Positions 10,374 through 21,462 are shown, counted from the first letter of the stretch. The stretch: 64,000 bases of DNA from CALOCY01 sp942491975 (GCA_942491975.1 CALOCY010000004.1:620001-684000); one strand, 5' to 3'. Program-made: numbers and translations. Notes: generated from the sequence alone by a model not told the origin.

Positions 10374-10443
10374 AAAGAATTAGCACCGGGCTAATTTTTT
10401 CTGTTATAATGAAAAAATAGCGGTTCGACCCCGTTATTCTTTA
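10374..10443 (+). ncRNA. tRNA-like four-arm element in the 16S-23S spacer
   Basis: Directly after tRNA-Ala the spacer holds a 70-nt sequence that folds as a complete cloverleaf. The acceptor is AAAGAAT/ATTCTTT (7 bp, perfect). A short D-like arm is TAGC-ACCGG-GCTA. A long anticodon-like arm is ATTTTTTC/GAAAAAAT (8 bp, 9-nt loop). A T-arm is AGCGG-TTCGACC-CCGTT. The 3' 28 nt (10418-10445) match the tRNA-Ala 3' end at 22 of 28 positions. It lacks the D-loop GG and a variable loop, so it is probably not a working tRNA. A decayed tRNA copy whose folding has been kept, or a spacer processing signal, are the alternatives. Confidence 0.5.
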
Positions 10444-10546
10444 CACACCTGATTTTGTGGCGCTTAAGTTATAAGAAATGATCAGCCGACCAACGTATCA
10501 TATTGATAACAAGGGCACGCACAAAAGTAAAACAACCAGGTTAAAG

Positions 10547-10555
10547 GTTCTTTGA
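10547..10555 (+). promoter_or_regulatory. boxA-like site ahead of 23S
   Basis: GTTCTTTGA, the same nonamer as at 8314-8322 in the 16S leader. Confidence 0.55.
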
Positions 10556-10564
10556 CATGTTGGA

Positions 10565-10580
10565 AGATATTTAAGTAAAA
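10565..10580 (+). other. 5' arm of the 23S processing stalk
   Basis: AGATATTTAAGTAAAA pairs with TTTTTGCTTAAATATCT at 13501-13517 beyond the 23S 3' end, so the mature 23S lies between them. Confidence 0.65.
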
Positions 10581-10607
10581 GATACTCGTCCATAATAGGG
10601 CGGAAGA

Positions 10608-13490
<2,883 letters not shown>

Positions 13491-13637
13491 TGGAAGTGTA
13501 TTTTTGCTTAAATATCTGAAAACATTGTCAAACGATATTGATTGTTAGACATGAGAGAAAAGATTCAACAGGCAAAACAATTTTTGTCTTGTTTTCTATA
13601 AATCTAGTAATCTTGACGTCTAATCATCTAACGACTT

Positions 13638-13746
<109 letters not shown>

Positions 13747-13753
13747 TTTATTT

Positions 13754-13790
13754 AACCCGGCTTTCTGGAAACAGATCGCCGGGTTTTTTT
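13754..13790 (+). terminator. rRNA operon terminator
   Basis: The stem AACCCGGC/GCCGGGTT has an internal loop region and is followed by a run of T. Confidence 0.85.
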
Positions 13791-13818
13791 GTTTTCATAA
13801 AAAGGCTTGCTACTTTTG
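13788..13818 (+). promoter_or_regulatory. Promoter in copy A (orphan)
   Basis: TTTG at 13788-13791, a 19-bp spacer and TACTTTTG at 13811-13818. No gene follows on this strand. A strong terminator at 13934-13971 would end a transcript of roughly 140 nt. Confidence 0.6.
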
Positions 13819-13933
13819 AAAGGTAAATAATCTTTATAACAGTGAAAACTCAGAGTTAGCGTATCTCTCATATTATCAGTATATAAATCACATATTCTGG
13901 ATGGTTTTTTTAGTAGAAAATATACTATAAGTT

Positions 13934-13971
13934 AAGGATGTCATCTTTTAGAAAAGATGACATCCTTTTTT
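13934..13971 (+). terminator. Strong hairpin terminator
   Basis: A perfect 16-bp stem AAGGATGTCATCTTTT/AAAAGATGACATCCTT with a 2-nt loop, then a T-tract. The same 13-bp stem core occurs at 62461-62490. Confidence 0.8.
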
Positions 13972-14033
13972 ACACAGGGTGTTACCAAGTCCCGTATGTT
14001 TTGGCCACACGGATAGAGGGTTAAGAGACTAAA

Positions 14034-14060
14034 AAAGGATGGCGTTAACTGCCATCCTTT
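14034..14060 (-). terminator. Terminator of the small secreted-protein gene
   Basis: The stem AAAGGATGGC/GCCATCCTTT has a 7-nt loop. On the minus strand it is followed by TTTTTT. It lies 35 bp past the stop of the gene at 14096-14518. Confidence 0.8.
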
Positions 14061-14095
14061 CATGTATAATTTAATATTTTCTGTAGGGCTAAAAC

Positions 14096-14518
14096 TTAAT
14101 CCATTATAACCGGACCACTAATACTGCTTAGGAATAAAAGTCCAGGAAATAGTTTGTCTGGTTTAGTTGCCTCAAATGCAAAACTTACCTCGTTACCAGA
14201 GGCCTGAAAATCGGCTTCCCATATTACAGTGTAGGTATTATCCAATAAAGTAAAGGTACCATATCTAAAACTGGGAACTACACTAATCACTGTATCGTCA
14301 GATTTTCTTTTTGTAATTGTTAGCTTATAGTGTACAACTGCCATTAGAACACCGTCCGAAACGGTTTTACTTTTATACTCTGTAACCGTATAAGTAGTAG
14401 GATAATTACTACCACCTCCATCATCGCCAGGATCTTTCATAAGATCATGGGGTTGAGCATTTACACTCATAATTCCAATGCTTGCCAGTATGGCAAATAT
14501 AAATAATATTCTTTTCAT
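14096..14518 (-). CDS. Small exported protein of unknown function
   Basis: 140 residues with a clear signal peptide (MKRILFIFAILASIGIMSVNA, cleavage near AQ). A Gly/Asp-rich linker follows, then a beta-rich domain. I do not recognise a family. It lies alone on the minus strand, bracketed by the two copies of the 92-bp terminator-promoter module and by its own terminator. This suggests it arrived as a small cassette between the rRNA operon and the DUF2520 gene. A periplasmic or surface location is inferred from the signal peptide only. Confidence 0.75.
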   Translation of the reverse strand: MKRILFIFAILASIGIMSVNAQPHDLMKDPGDDGGGSNYPTTYTVTEYKSKTVSDGVLMAVVHYKLTITKRKSDDTVISVVPSFRYGTFTLLDNTYTVIWEADFQASGNEVSFAFEATKPDKLFPGLLFLSSISGPVIMD

Positions 14519-14600
14519 AATAAATAAATTAGATTAATTAATAGTTTTATATACATTGTAAATTTATAAATTAAATTTCTTTATCCAAATTCATTAGCTG

Positions 14601-14692
14601 ATTTTATTTAACCCGGCTTTCTGTAACAAGATCGCCGGGTTTTTTGTTTTCAGGAAAAGGCTTACTACTTTTGAGGGGTAAACAATCTTTAT
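14601..14692 (+). repeat. Terminator-promoter module, copy B (92 bp)
   Basis: Direct repeat of 13745-13837 with a few mismatches. It ends at the ATG of the DUF2520 gene. It contains an AACCCGGC/GCCGGGTT hairpin (14610-14646) and the promoter at 14643-14673. Confidence 0.8.
14643..14673 (+). promoter_or_regulatory. Promoter of the DUF2520/kdsC pair
   Basis: TTTG at 14643-14646, a 19-bp spacer and TACTTTTG at 14666-14673. The ATG is 17 bp downstream, so the leader would be very short. Confidence 0.7.
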
Positions 14693-15461
14693 GGGGCTGA
14701 ATATCGTTTTTATAGGAGCAGGCAGTCTTGCCACACACCTGTCACTTGCATTAAAAAAGCAGGGTTATACTATTGTACAGGTGTACAGTCGTACAATACA
14801 ATCGGCAAAAATATTGGCAGATAAGTTGGATTGTACGTATACAATTGATCCTCAAAAGGTGATCAATAGCGCAAGTATTTACTTTGTGGCCATCAACGAT
14901 AGTGCCTATGAAGAGGTGTTGCCGAAAATTGATTTTAATGCCCGTTTGGTGGTGCATACGGCAGGGAGCATGCCCATGCATGCATTGGCTCCCTATTCGT
15001 GCAATATAGGGGTTTTTTACCCGCTTCAGACCTTTTCGAAAGAGCGTGACATTTGCTTTCGGGAAATTCCCATTTTCTTTGAAGCCGAAAAACAAAATAA
15101 TGCAGAACTGTTGAAAAAAATGGCAGAAGACCTTTCCGGCCGTGTTTTTGAAATCAATTCAGAACAGCGAAGGGATTTACATTTAGCCGCAGTATTTTGT
15201 TGTAACTTTGTCAATCACCTGTATATGCTATCAGCCGATATTGTAGAGCACAACGGGCTTGATTTCGAAATTTTGATGCCCTTAATCAGGGAAACAGCAT
15301 CAAAAATAGGAGAAATGCACCCGGCGGTTGCACAAACAGGTCCTGCAGTACGGTACGATAAAAATATAATAAACAACCACCTTGCATTACTTGAAAATGA
15401 TAAGGTAAAACAGAAAATTTACGAGCTGTTGAGTACTAGTATCTTTGAATCACAAAAATAA
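14691..15461 (+). CDS. Rossmann-fold DUF2520 protein
   Basis: 256 residues. The N-terminal NAD(P)-binding fold starts with IVFIGAGSLATHLS (GxGxxA pattern), as in F420/NADP reductase-like proteins. The C-terminal half is helical and matches the DUF2520 type (FYPLQTFSKER, HLAAVFCCNFVNHLY). The substrate is unknown. It is followed 5 bp later by a KdsC-like phosphatase, a pairing I recall as common in Bacteroidota, so the two are probably cotranscribed from the promoter at 14643-14673. Confidence 0.85.
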   Translation: MGLNIVFIGAGSLATHLSLALKKQGYTIVQVYSRTIQSAKILADKLDCTYTIDPQKVINSASIYFVAINDSAYEEVLPKIDFNARLVVHTAGSMPMHALAPYSCNIGVFYPLQTFSKERDICFREIPIFFEAEKQNNAELLKKMAEDLSGRVFEINSEQRRDLHLAAVFCCNFVNHLYMLSADIVEHNGLDFEILMPLIRETASKIGEMHPAVAQTGPAVRYDKNIINNHLALLENDKVKQKIYELLSTSIFESQK

Positions 15462-15466
15462 AAATA

Positions 15467-15997
15467 ATGGCATTTTTTAAGGAAGAGTTATCCAATATAA
15501 AAGCATTTGTTTTTGATGTTGACGGGGTTTTATCGAAAGACACATCTCCATTGGGGCTGGATGGGAACCCGGTAAGGACAGCCAATGTGAAAGATGGATT
15601 TGCCATAATAAATGCGATAAAAAGTGGTTTCCCTGTGGCCATTATAACCGGAGGAAATACCGAACAGGTAAAAAAACGGTACCAATACCTGGGTGTTCAG
15701 CATATTTTCACAGGTGTAAAAGACAAAATTCCCTGTCTTGAGGAGTTTCTGGAGACGGTCGGATTAAAGGCCGAAGATGTGTTGTATATGGGTGATGATT
15801 TGCCCGATCTACGTGTAATGCAAATGGTAGGATTACCTGCCTGTCCGGCTGATGCAGCCACAGAAATTAAAGAGATATCAAAATATGTTTCCGATCGTAT
15901 AGGTGGAGACGGATGTGTACGTGATGTAATTGAACAGGTAATGCGTGCACACGGTAAATGGGCAAGTGTGGAAGCACTGCATCGTTCTTCATTTTAG
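15467..15997 (+). CDS. kdsC: KdsC-like HAD phosphatase (3-deoxy-D-manno-octulosonate 8-phosphate phosphatase)
   Basis: A 176-residue HAD hydrolase without a cap domain, the usual size of KdsC. The catalytic motif is FVFDVDGVLS (Asp17, Asp19). Motif II is IITGG, the conserved Lys lies in the GVKDK region, and the Mg2+-binding motif is MGDDLPD. KdsC removes phosphate from Kdo8P on the route to lipopolysaccharide inner core. Other C0 HAD phosphatases share these motifs, so the substrate is a family-based inference. Starts 5 bp after the DUF2520 gene. Confidence 0.82.
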   Translation: MAFFKEELSNIKAFVFDVDGVLSKDTSPLGLDGNPVRTANVKDGFAIINAIKSGFPVAIITGGNTEQVKKRYQYLGVQHIFTGVKDKIPCLEEFLETVGLKAEDVLYMGDDLPDLRVMQMVGLPACPADAATEIKEISKYVSDRIGGDGCVRDVIEQVMRAHGKWASVEALHRSSF

Positions 15998-15998
15998 G

Positions 15999-16553
15999 TT
16001 ATAAGCCTAATTCATAGCTGATTTTACACATAGCTTCCAATGCCAGACCGGCAAATTCGGGCAGGGGAATACCTGCTTTTTCGCATTCAAGAATATTCTC
16101 GCGCTTTACTGAGGCGGCAAATTTTGCTTCTTTCATACGCTTGGTGATCGACTTCACTTTTACGCTCGATAATTTCTTATCGGGATATACCAATGTTGTT
16201 GCTGTGATGAGACCGGTAATGGTTTCTCCTGCCGAAAGGGCATGCTGAAAAACGGTTGTGCGCTGTTTTCCGGTTGCCTCTTCGTTGTGCATCACAATAG
16301 CATCAATAGCTTCGTCACAGAGAGTACCTTTGAGAAGATCTGCTGCCATCAGGGCATGGTGTTTTGGATCGGCATGCGTTAGCTCCACATCAATATCGTG
16401 CAGAAGTCCTGTAATCCCCCATAACTCTTCATCTTTATTCAATTTTCGGGCAATACTTCTCATTACGGCTTCTGAGGCCAGGCTATGCTTAATCATACTA
16501 TCCTGCTTAACGTGTTTCTTCAATAACTCAAGGGCTTCAGCACGTGTTATCAT
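15999..16553 (-). CDS. HD-domain phosphohydrolase-like protein
   Basis: 184 residues. The metal-binding HD signature is LLHDIDVE, with further His residues in DPKHHAL and MHNEEATG. Proteins of this type hydrolyse phosphomonoesters or nucleotides, but the substrate is not predictable. Convergent with the kdsC-like gene: the two stop codons are 1 bp apart with no room for a separate terminator. Confidence 0.82.
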   Translation of the reverse strand: MITRAEALELLKKHVKQDSMIKHSLASEAVMRSIARKLNKDEELWGITGLLHDIDVELTHADPKHHALMAADLLKGTLCDEAIDAIVMHNEEATGKQRTTVFQHALSAGETITGLITATTLVYPDKKLSSVKVKSITKRMKEAKFAASVKRENILECEKAGIPLPEFAGLALEAMCKISYELGL

Positions 16554-16738
16554 AAAATAAAGGTTTTAAACAATTATATAATTTGATGATTGTTTTGATC
16601 CTGATAGCTATTCGGGATTGATACTTGTGTCCTGATTTCTCATTGTTAATTCTTAATTATTCATTATCCAATCATCTATCTATTTCAGAATGACTAAATT
16701 TATGGAGTGAATTTAATAAAACTTTGAGCAAAAAACAG

Positions 16739-17203
16739 ATGGCTTTTGAAATAGAACGAAAATACCTGGTAAAAAATAATGCGTGGAAAACAGGAGAAAA
16801 AGGCAAACAGATTGTTCAGGCCTACCTTTGTGCTTCGCCTGAGCGAACGGTACGGGTACGTGTAAAGGGGGATAAAGCATGGATAACTATAAAGGGTAAA
16901 ACAACTGGTATAACCCGGACAGAATATGAATATCCGATTCCGGTAAATGATGCGCAGGAGCTGTTGACGTTAACAGAATATGCCACTATTGAAAAGCACA
17001 GGTATGAAATTTGGCATGAAGGAGTATTGTGGGAGGTTGATGAATTTACCGGAGCCAATCAGGGGCTGGTATTGGCCGAAGTGGAATTGACATCGGAGCA
17101 GCAACAAATCAGCCTGCCTGTGTGGATAGGGAAAGAAGTGAGCTGCGATAGAAAATATTACAACTCATCATTGGCCAAATCTCCATATACCACATGGGAC
17201 TAA
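16739..17203 (+). CDS. CYTH-domain protein (triphosphate tunnel metalloenzyme)
   Basis: 154 residues from the ATG at 16739; a TTG 15 bp upstream is in frame but unlikely. The N-terminus MAFEIERKYLV contains the ExExK motif that binds triphosphate and metal. Alternating Arg/Lys/Glu strands line a predicted tunnel (TVRVRVKGDKAWITIKGK, RTEYEYPIP). Relatives are inorganic triphosphatases or class IV adenylyl cyclases; the activity cannot be chosen from sequence. Confidence 0.88.
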   Translation: MAFEIERKYLVKNNAWKTGEKGKQIVQAYLCASPERTVRVRVKGDKAWITIKGKTTGITRTEYEYPIPVNDAQELLTLTEYATIEKHRYEIWHEGVLWEVDEFTGANQGLVLAEVELTSEQQQISLPVWIGKEVSCDRKYYNSSLAKSPYTTWD

Positions 17204-17282
17204 CCCCGTTTAGCTAAGGGATTTCATAACATTATTTGTAAATTTGTGTTGTTTTCAATGTGAAATAAAAAACTTGCTGGTT

Positions 17283-19259
17283 ATGTATAGAGTGAGGTGT
17301 GGTCTGATTTTCTTTTTGGTATTGATTATTTTTCAAACCCGGGGAGGTGCTCCTTATGGCAAAAAGCAGGAAAAAGATACTATTGCTGTTAAAATCGATC
17401 TGTTAAAGAAATGCCTTTCAGGAGAAGACGGATGGTATGTCCCGGGAGTAAAACTGGAACAATCAATACAGGCTATTGTCTCTCATTTTGATTCCGGCCC
17501 GCTGGATACGCTGATTCATAACCTTCAGCAATACACTTTAGATAGTACATTGGTATTGGTTGACAGGCGGGTTGAAGATATCGGGTTTATTGATACGATC
17601 CCGGGAGTTGTACCTGAAGAAAAGATCAATGATAACTTAAAGCGCATTGATCGCAATGTCCGGGAGGCTTTTAAGGATAGCATTATTTTGGCTCCTGTCC
17701 ATCTGTTTCGAGGTATTGAGAAGGAGGTAAATCTTATCCCTGAAGGACAAGGCGAAATTTTGTTCATAAAAAAAATCAAAAAATTTCCGGATGTAATAAA
17801 AGCAACAATTCCTGCCGGAATGCTTGTTGGAGAAGATCCTGACAGGGAAGAGCAGCAAGCGTTGATGCGGATGGCCTATATTGATTCGGTACGGTGTGCC
17901 TACAACGACTCAATGCGAACTGCTTATCGTGATTCGATGAACCGGGTATACCGGAATGCCTACATTCAGGCTTATTCCGATTCATTGCAGCACTATTACA
18001 GCGACTCTGTCAGTGCTTACAATTTAAGGGTGGTGCAGCAGTGGAATGATTTGGCAATACGGGCTGCCAATGAAAAAATTCGTAAAAGCATAAAAATATT
18101 GGCAGATTATGTGCGGAATGACTCTGTAGATATAAACATTCAAAATATGGATGGGCGTATAACAACATTTAGGCTTAAAAATAACAATCCTAAATTTGGG
18201 CGCTTATGGCTGAAAAACGAGCAAAACGATTCGTTAAGTGTTAAAATTGAAAACATCGACAAACGGACCATAAAAATGTTGATTGACGATGGTGTAACCA
18301 TTTCCAGATTCTCACAAAAAGAGGGGAAGGTTATTTCGTTGGGGGTAGAAAGTTTGGATACTAAATTAAATCGGGTAGATAAAAAAGTAGATGTATTTAG
18401 CCCTTGGAAATTGAGTGGGGACGGGACTGTTGGTTTTACGCAAACCTATCTTGAAAACTGGAAAAAAGGGGGAAATAGTGCCATGTCTATTCTATTGGTA
18501 TTAAAAGGTCAGGCCAATTATACCAAAAAGAAGATCAAATGGGCCAATACATTAGAGATTCGCAATGGATGGGCGAGGGTAGGGGATGGCGAAAATAAAC
18601 TGCGTAAAAACGATGATAAATTTGAACTGGCCTCGCGATTGGGTATTTCTGCATTTAAAAAGTGGTACTATACGGCTGAAGCATCGTTTGAATCTCAATT
18701 CTTTGAAGGCTATAAATATCCCGATACCGATAATCCCATATCTGCTTTTATGGCTCCCGGGACATTTAAAATGAATTTGGGTATGGACTATAAACCCCAT
18801 AAAAGCTTTTCGGTATTTCTTTCGCCGTTGACGCTTAAAACGGTATGGGTGTTGGATACGGCAAGGATTGATCAGACAAATTTTGGGATAGATGTTGATA
18901 AACGGCACCTGGCTGTTCCCGGTTTCAATATGGATATGCGGTGGGAAAAAGATTTTGGTAACGATGTAACGTACACTACAAAACTGAAGGCTTTTGTCGA
19001 TTATCGTGATGTTGCCCATAAAAAAGATATTTACTGGGAAAATACCGTTGTTATGCAGCTGACTCAACGGTTAAACATGCGCATGGAGGTCTATTTCAAA
19101 TACGATGACAATGTAAAATTCCCGGAAACAATTATGATAGATGGTGTAGCGCAAACAATAAACAAGGCCAAATGGCAAATAAAAGAGCTGTTTAATATAG
19201 GCTTTACCTATAAATTCAGCAAACAACTCTACAAACGAAATATCAAGATTCCGTATTAA
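17283..19259 (+). CDS. Outer-membrane DUF3078 protein with a tyrosine/aspartate repeat segment
   Basis: 658 residues from the ATG at 17283, which gives a signal peptide (LIFFLVLIIFQT); an in-frame TTG at 17244 is less likely. The last ~300 residues have the WKKGGNS...N..EIRNGWAR pattern of DUF3078, ending in a C-terminal beta-barrel-like stretch (VGFTYKFSKQLYKR-type ending), so outer-membrane location is inferred. Between roughly residues 195 and 245 lies an eight-residue repeat of the form AYxDSmrx, repeated about six times. Function unknown. Confidence 0.8.
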   Translation: MYRVRCGLIFFLVLIIFQTRGGAPYGKKQEKDTIAVKIDLLKKCLSGEDGWYVPGVKLEQSIQAIVSHFDSGPLDTLIHNLQQYTLDSTLVLVDRRVEDIGFIDTIPGVVPEEKINDNLKRIDRNVREAFKDSIILAPVHLFRGIEKEVNLIPEGQGEILFIKKIKKFPDVIKATIPAGMLVGEDPDREEQQALMRMAYIDSVRCAYNDSMRTAYRDSMNRVYRNAYIQAYSDSLQHYYSDSVSAYNLRVVQQWNDLAIRAANEKIRKSIKILADYVRNDSVDINIQNMDGRITTFRLKNNNPKFGRLWLKNEQNDSLSVKIENIDKRTIKMLIDDGVTISRFSQKEGKVISLGVESLDTKLNRVDKKVDVFSPWKLSGDGTVGFTQTYLENWKKGGNSAMSILLVLKGQANYTKKKIKWANTLEIRNGWARVGDGENKLRKNDDKFELASRLGISAFKKWYYTAEASFESQFFEGYKYPDTDNPISAFMAPGTFKMNLGMDYKPHKSFSVFLSPLTLKTVWVLDTARIDQTNFGIDVDKRHLAVPGFNMDMRWEKDFGNDVTYTTKLKAFVDYRDVAHKKDIYWENTVVMQLTQRLNMRMEVYFKYDDNVKFPETIMIDGVAQTINKAKWQIKELFNIGFTYKFSKQLYKRNIKIPY

Positions 19260-19262
19260 TCA

Positions 19263-20129
19263 CTAAAAGGATAGAAACAGTGACGGAATAGTAAAACCGG
19301 CATAAATAAGACTTGCAACCCCATTGGTTGTCCCAAATGCTAAATTTACCCGGCTAAGATCATTGTGACGAACGATACTGTGTTGGTAAATAAGCAGGGC
19401 AATAAACAATAGGGCACCTATCCAGTAAAGCGAATGTAAATTAAGGAAAACCCCGACTGTAATTACAATGCAGGCTGTAACCAAATGTGTAAACCGTGAT
19501 ACCCACAACGCTTTTCGGATACCCAGCATAGCAGGAATCGATTTCAGGTTACTTGTCTGATCAAATGCTGTATCCTGGCAGGCATAGATGATGTCGAATG
19601 CACTCACCCAGAAAAATACCAGCCATGAAAAGAGCAGAGGGGCAGTATCAATACGTCCTGTAACAGCCATGTAAGCACCGGTGGGGGCAATGCCTAACCC
19701 CAAACTCAATACAAAATGACACAGTGGTGTAAAACGTTTGGTATAGCTGTAGCCCAGAATAACAAAAAGGGCAACAGGGGAAAAATAGAAACAGGGTTTA
19801 TTGATAAAAAAACAGGCGATAATAAACAGAATGGCGTTGATAAACACAAAATAAAGGGCATTGACCGGTTCAATTTTTCCTGCCGGGATTTCGCGGTTGC
19901 CGGTTCGGGGGTTTTCAGCATCGTATGTGCGGTCGAGAAAACGGTTAAATGCCATTGCTGCATTACGGGCAGTTACCATGCAAAAAAATACAAGTACGAA
20001 AAGTTGCCAGTTTAATATCGCATTGGTATGTGTTATTGCAAGAAAAAAACCGATAAGGGCAAAAGGCAATGCAAAAAGTGTGTGTTCAAATTTTACCAGC
20101 TTTCCGTATTGAATAATCTTTATCCTCAT
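19263..20129 (-). CDS. UbiA-family prenyltransferase (MqnP/UbiA-like)
   Basis: 288 residues with about eight membrane helices. The two Asp-rich motifs that bind Mg2+-prenyl diphosphate are FNRFLDRTYDAENPRT and DIIYACQDTAFD. The N-terminus VKFEHTLFALPFA is typical of aromatic prenyltransferases in the MqnP/UbiA branch, which attach the polyprenyl tail during (mena)quinone synthesis. The exact aromatic substrate is uncertain. Its -7-like CAAAAATA (minus strand TATTTTTG) lies just upstream at 20138-20145. Convergent with the DUF3078 gene (3-bp gap). Confidence 0.87.
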   Translation of the reverse strand: MRIKIIQYGKLVKFEHTLFALPFALIGFFLAITHTNAILNWQLFVLVFFCMVTARNAAMAFNRFLDRTYDAENPRTGNREIPAGKIEPVNALYFVFINAILFIIACFFINKPCFYFSPVALFVILGYSYTKRFTPLCHFVLSLGLGIAPTGAYMAVTGRIDTAPLLFSWLVFFWVSAFDIIYACQDTAFDQTSNLKSIPAMLGIRKALWVSRFTHLVTACIVITVGVFLNLHSLYWIGALLFIALLIYQHSIVRHNDLSRVNLAFGTTNGVASLIYAGFTIPSLFLSF

Positions 20130-20151
20130 TGTATTTTCAAAAATAGAAAAA

Positions 20152-20188
20152 TTAAGGATTCCATCCCTTTTTTTTAGATGGAATCCTT
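20152..20188. other. 12-bp hairpin between divergent genes
   Basis: AAGGATTCCATC pairs with GATGGAATCCTT around a T-rich loop. It lies between the divergent UbiA and SRPBCC genes, where a terminator is not expected, so it may be a regulatory structure or a block to antisense read-out. Confidence 0.5.
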
Positions 20189-20206
20189 ACAATGAATAAA
20201 TAATCT

Positions 20207-20214
20207 TATTTTTG
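20207..20214 (+). promoter_or_regulatory. Probable -7 box for the SRPBCC/DUF985 pair
   Basis: TATTTTTG matches TAnnTTTG and lies 16 bp before the ATG at 20231. No good -33 TTTG is visible. Confidence 0.4.
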
Positions 20215-20230
20215 AAAAAATAACAGGGAC

Positions 20231-20608
20231 ATGAAAGACTTCAAAAAATATTTTCTATTGCATGCTGAACCGGCAGATGTTTACAATGCATTGACCAATA
20301 AATTGATGCTGGAAATATGGACGGGCGAACCGGTTGTTATGGAAGAGAAAGAAGGCACTGATTTTTCGTTATGGGACGGTGAGATAACCGGGAAAAATCT
20401 GGAATTTGAAAAAGATAAAAAGATCGTACAGCAATGGTATTTTGATGAAGATGAAAAATCAATGGTGACCATAAAGCTGCATTCGCATAAGTCTGGTACA
20501 AGTGTAGAATTAAAACATGTAAATATTCCGGATGAAGCCTATGCGAATATTGTTGAAGGATGGGAAGAAGACTATTTTGGTGCATTGAGTCAATTATTTG
20601 AACTGTAA
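20231..20608 (+). CDS. SRPBCC (START-like, AHSA1-type) protein
   Basis: A small 125-residue protein with the SRPBCC/AHSA1 pattern. An N-terminal strand is followed by ADVYNALTN, then WTGEPVVME, a run of beta strands (SLWDGEITGKNL, KKIVQQWYF) and a long C-terminal helix (IVEGWEEDYFGALSQLF). This fold binds hydrophobic ligands or Hsp90-type partners. Its stop overlaps the next start (TAATG), indicating translational coupling. Confidence 0.82.
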   Translation: MKDFKKYFLLHAEPADVYNALTNKLMLEIWTGEPVVMEEKEGTDFSLWDGEITGKNLEFEKDKKIVQQWYFDEDEKSMVTIKLHSHKSGTSVELKHVNIPDEAYANIVEGWEEDYFGALSQLFEL

Positions 20609-21114
20609 TGAAGCGCAACGCAAATTACTGGATTACAAAATTGAGCCTTTTGCCACATCCTGAAGGGGGCTATTTTAAGGAGGTATACCGGTCGAAAGAA
20701 AAATATACCGGTACAGCATTGCCCGAGCGTTTTTCCGGGGACAGGGCATTCTGTACATCAATCTACTATTTGCTGGAGGGACATGATTTCTCAGCCTTTC
20801 ACCGTATAAAATCAGATGAGGGATGGCATTTTTATGCCGGTACTACAGCTGTGCGTATCAGGATAATTTCATCTGAGGGTAAATACAGCTCAGTATTGCT
20901 GGGTAACAATCCTGAAAATGGAGAGATCCTTCAATTTTTTGTCCCTGCCGGTGATTGGTTTGGTGCCCGCCCTGAAAACCCTGATGGATATGCCCTTGTG
21001 GGCTGTACTGTTAGCCCGGGGTTCGATTTTAATGATTTTGAAATGGCTGATACTGATAGCCTGCTGCAGAAATATCCACAGCATGAAAAGATCATTCGGG
21101 AATTAACGCGATAA
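20608..21114 (+). CDS. DUF985 cupin-like protein
   Basis: 168 residues matching the DUF985 (RmlC-like cupin) family: LLPHPEGGYFKEVYRS near the start, STSIYYLLEG, FSAFHRIKSDEGWHFYAG and GCTVSPGFDFNDFE. The family forms a small beta-barrel and has no firm function. The start overlaps the SRPBCC stop. It runs into the macro-domain remnant on the other strand, overlapping by 12 bp. Confidence 0.85.
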   Translation: MKRNANYWITKLSLLPHPEGGYFKEVYRSKEKYTGTALPERFSGDRAFCTSIYYLLEGHDFSAFHRIKSDEGWHFYAGTTAVRIRIISSEGKYSSVLLGNNPENGEILQFFVPAGDWFGARPENPDGYALVGCTVSPGFDFNDFEMADTDSLLQKYPQHEKIIRELTR

Positions 21115-21462
21115 TCGTTCGAGATAAAGCTGGTAGTTCTCATCGTCATAAACAGTAAAAATAACCTTCTCTAACTGTTCATCTTTTCCTAAGAACTGCG
21201 TGACAGTGCTAATGGCAATGTCAGCTGCCAACGGTTTGGGAAAACGATATACCCCGGTGCTGATATTGGGAAAGGCAATGGTTTTTACACTATTTTCCAC
21301 TGCAACTTCCAGACTGTGCTGATAACATGAGGCCAATAATTATTCTTCATGGTTTGTTCCGCCATACCACACCGGGCCTACGGTATGGATTACAAATTTT
21401 GCCGGTAAATTATATCCTTTGGTGATCTTTGCCTCTCCTGTAGGACAACCACTGAGTGTACA
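21103..21462 (-). pseudogene. Decayed macro-domain (ADP-ribose binding) protein
   Basis: Reading the minus strand from 21462 gives LSGCPTGEAKITKGYNLPAK then FVIHTVGPVWYGGTNHEE, a TAA stop at about 21342-21344, and then LLASCYQHSLEVAVENSV with IAFPNISTGVYRFP in the same frame. This is the C-terminal two-thirds of a YmdB-type macro domain interrupted by one nonsense codon. The N-terminal third, with the NAAN motif, is missing. The fragment from the internal Met (77 residues) is probably non-functional. A sequencing error could explain the stop but not the missing N-terminus. Confidence 0.75.

Noticed and set aside
10381..10400. Rho-independent terminator in the rRNA spacer (TTAGC/GCTAA then T6)
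   Set aside because: A terminator inside the rRNA operon is implausible; the same bases are explained better by the D-like and anticodon-like arms of the cloverleaf.
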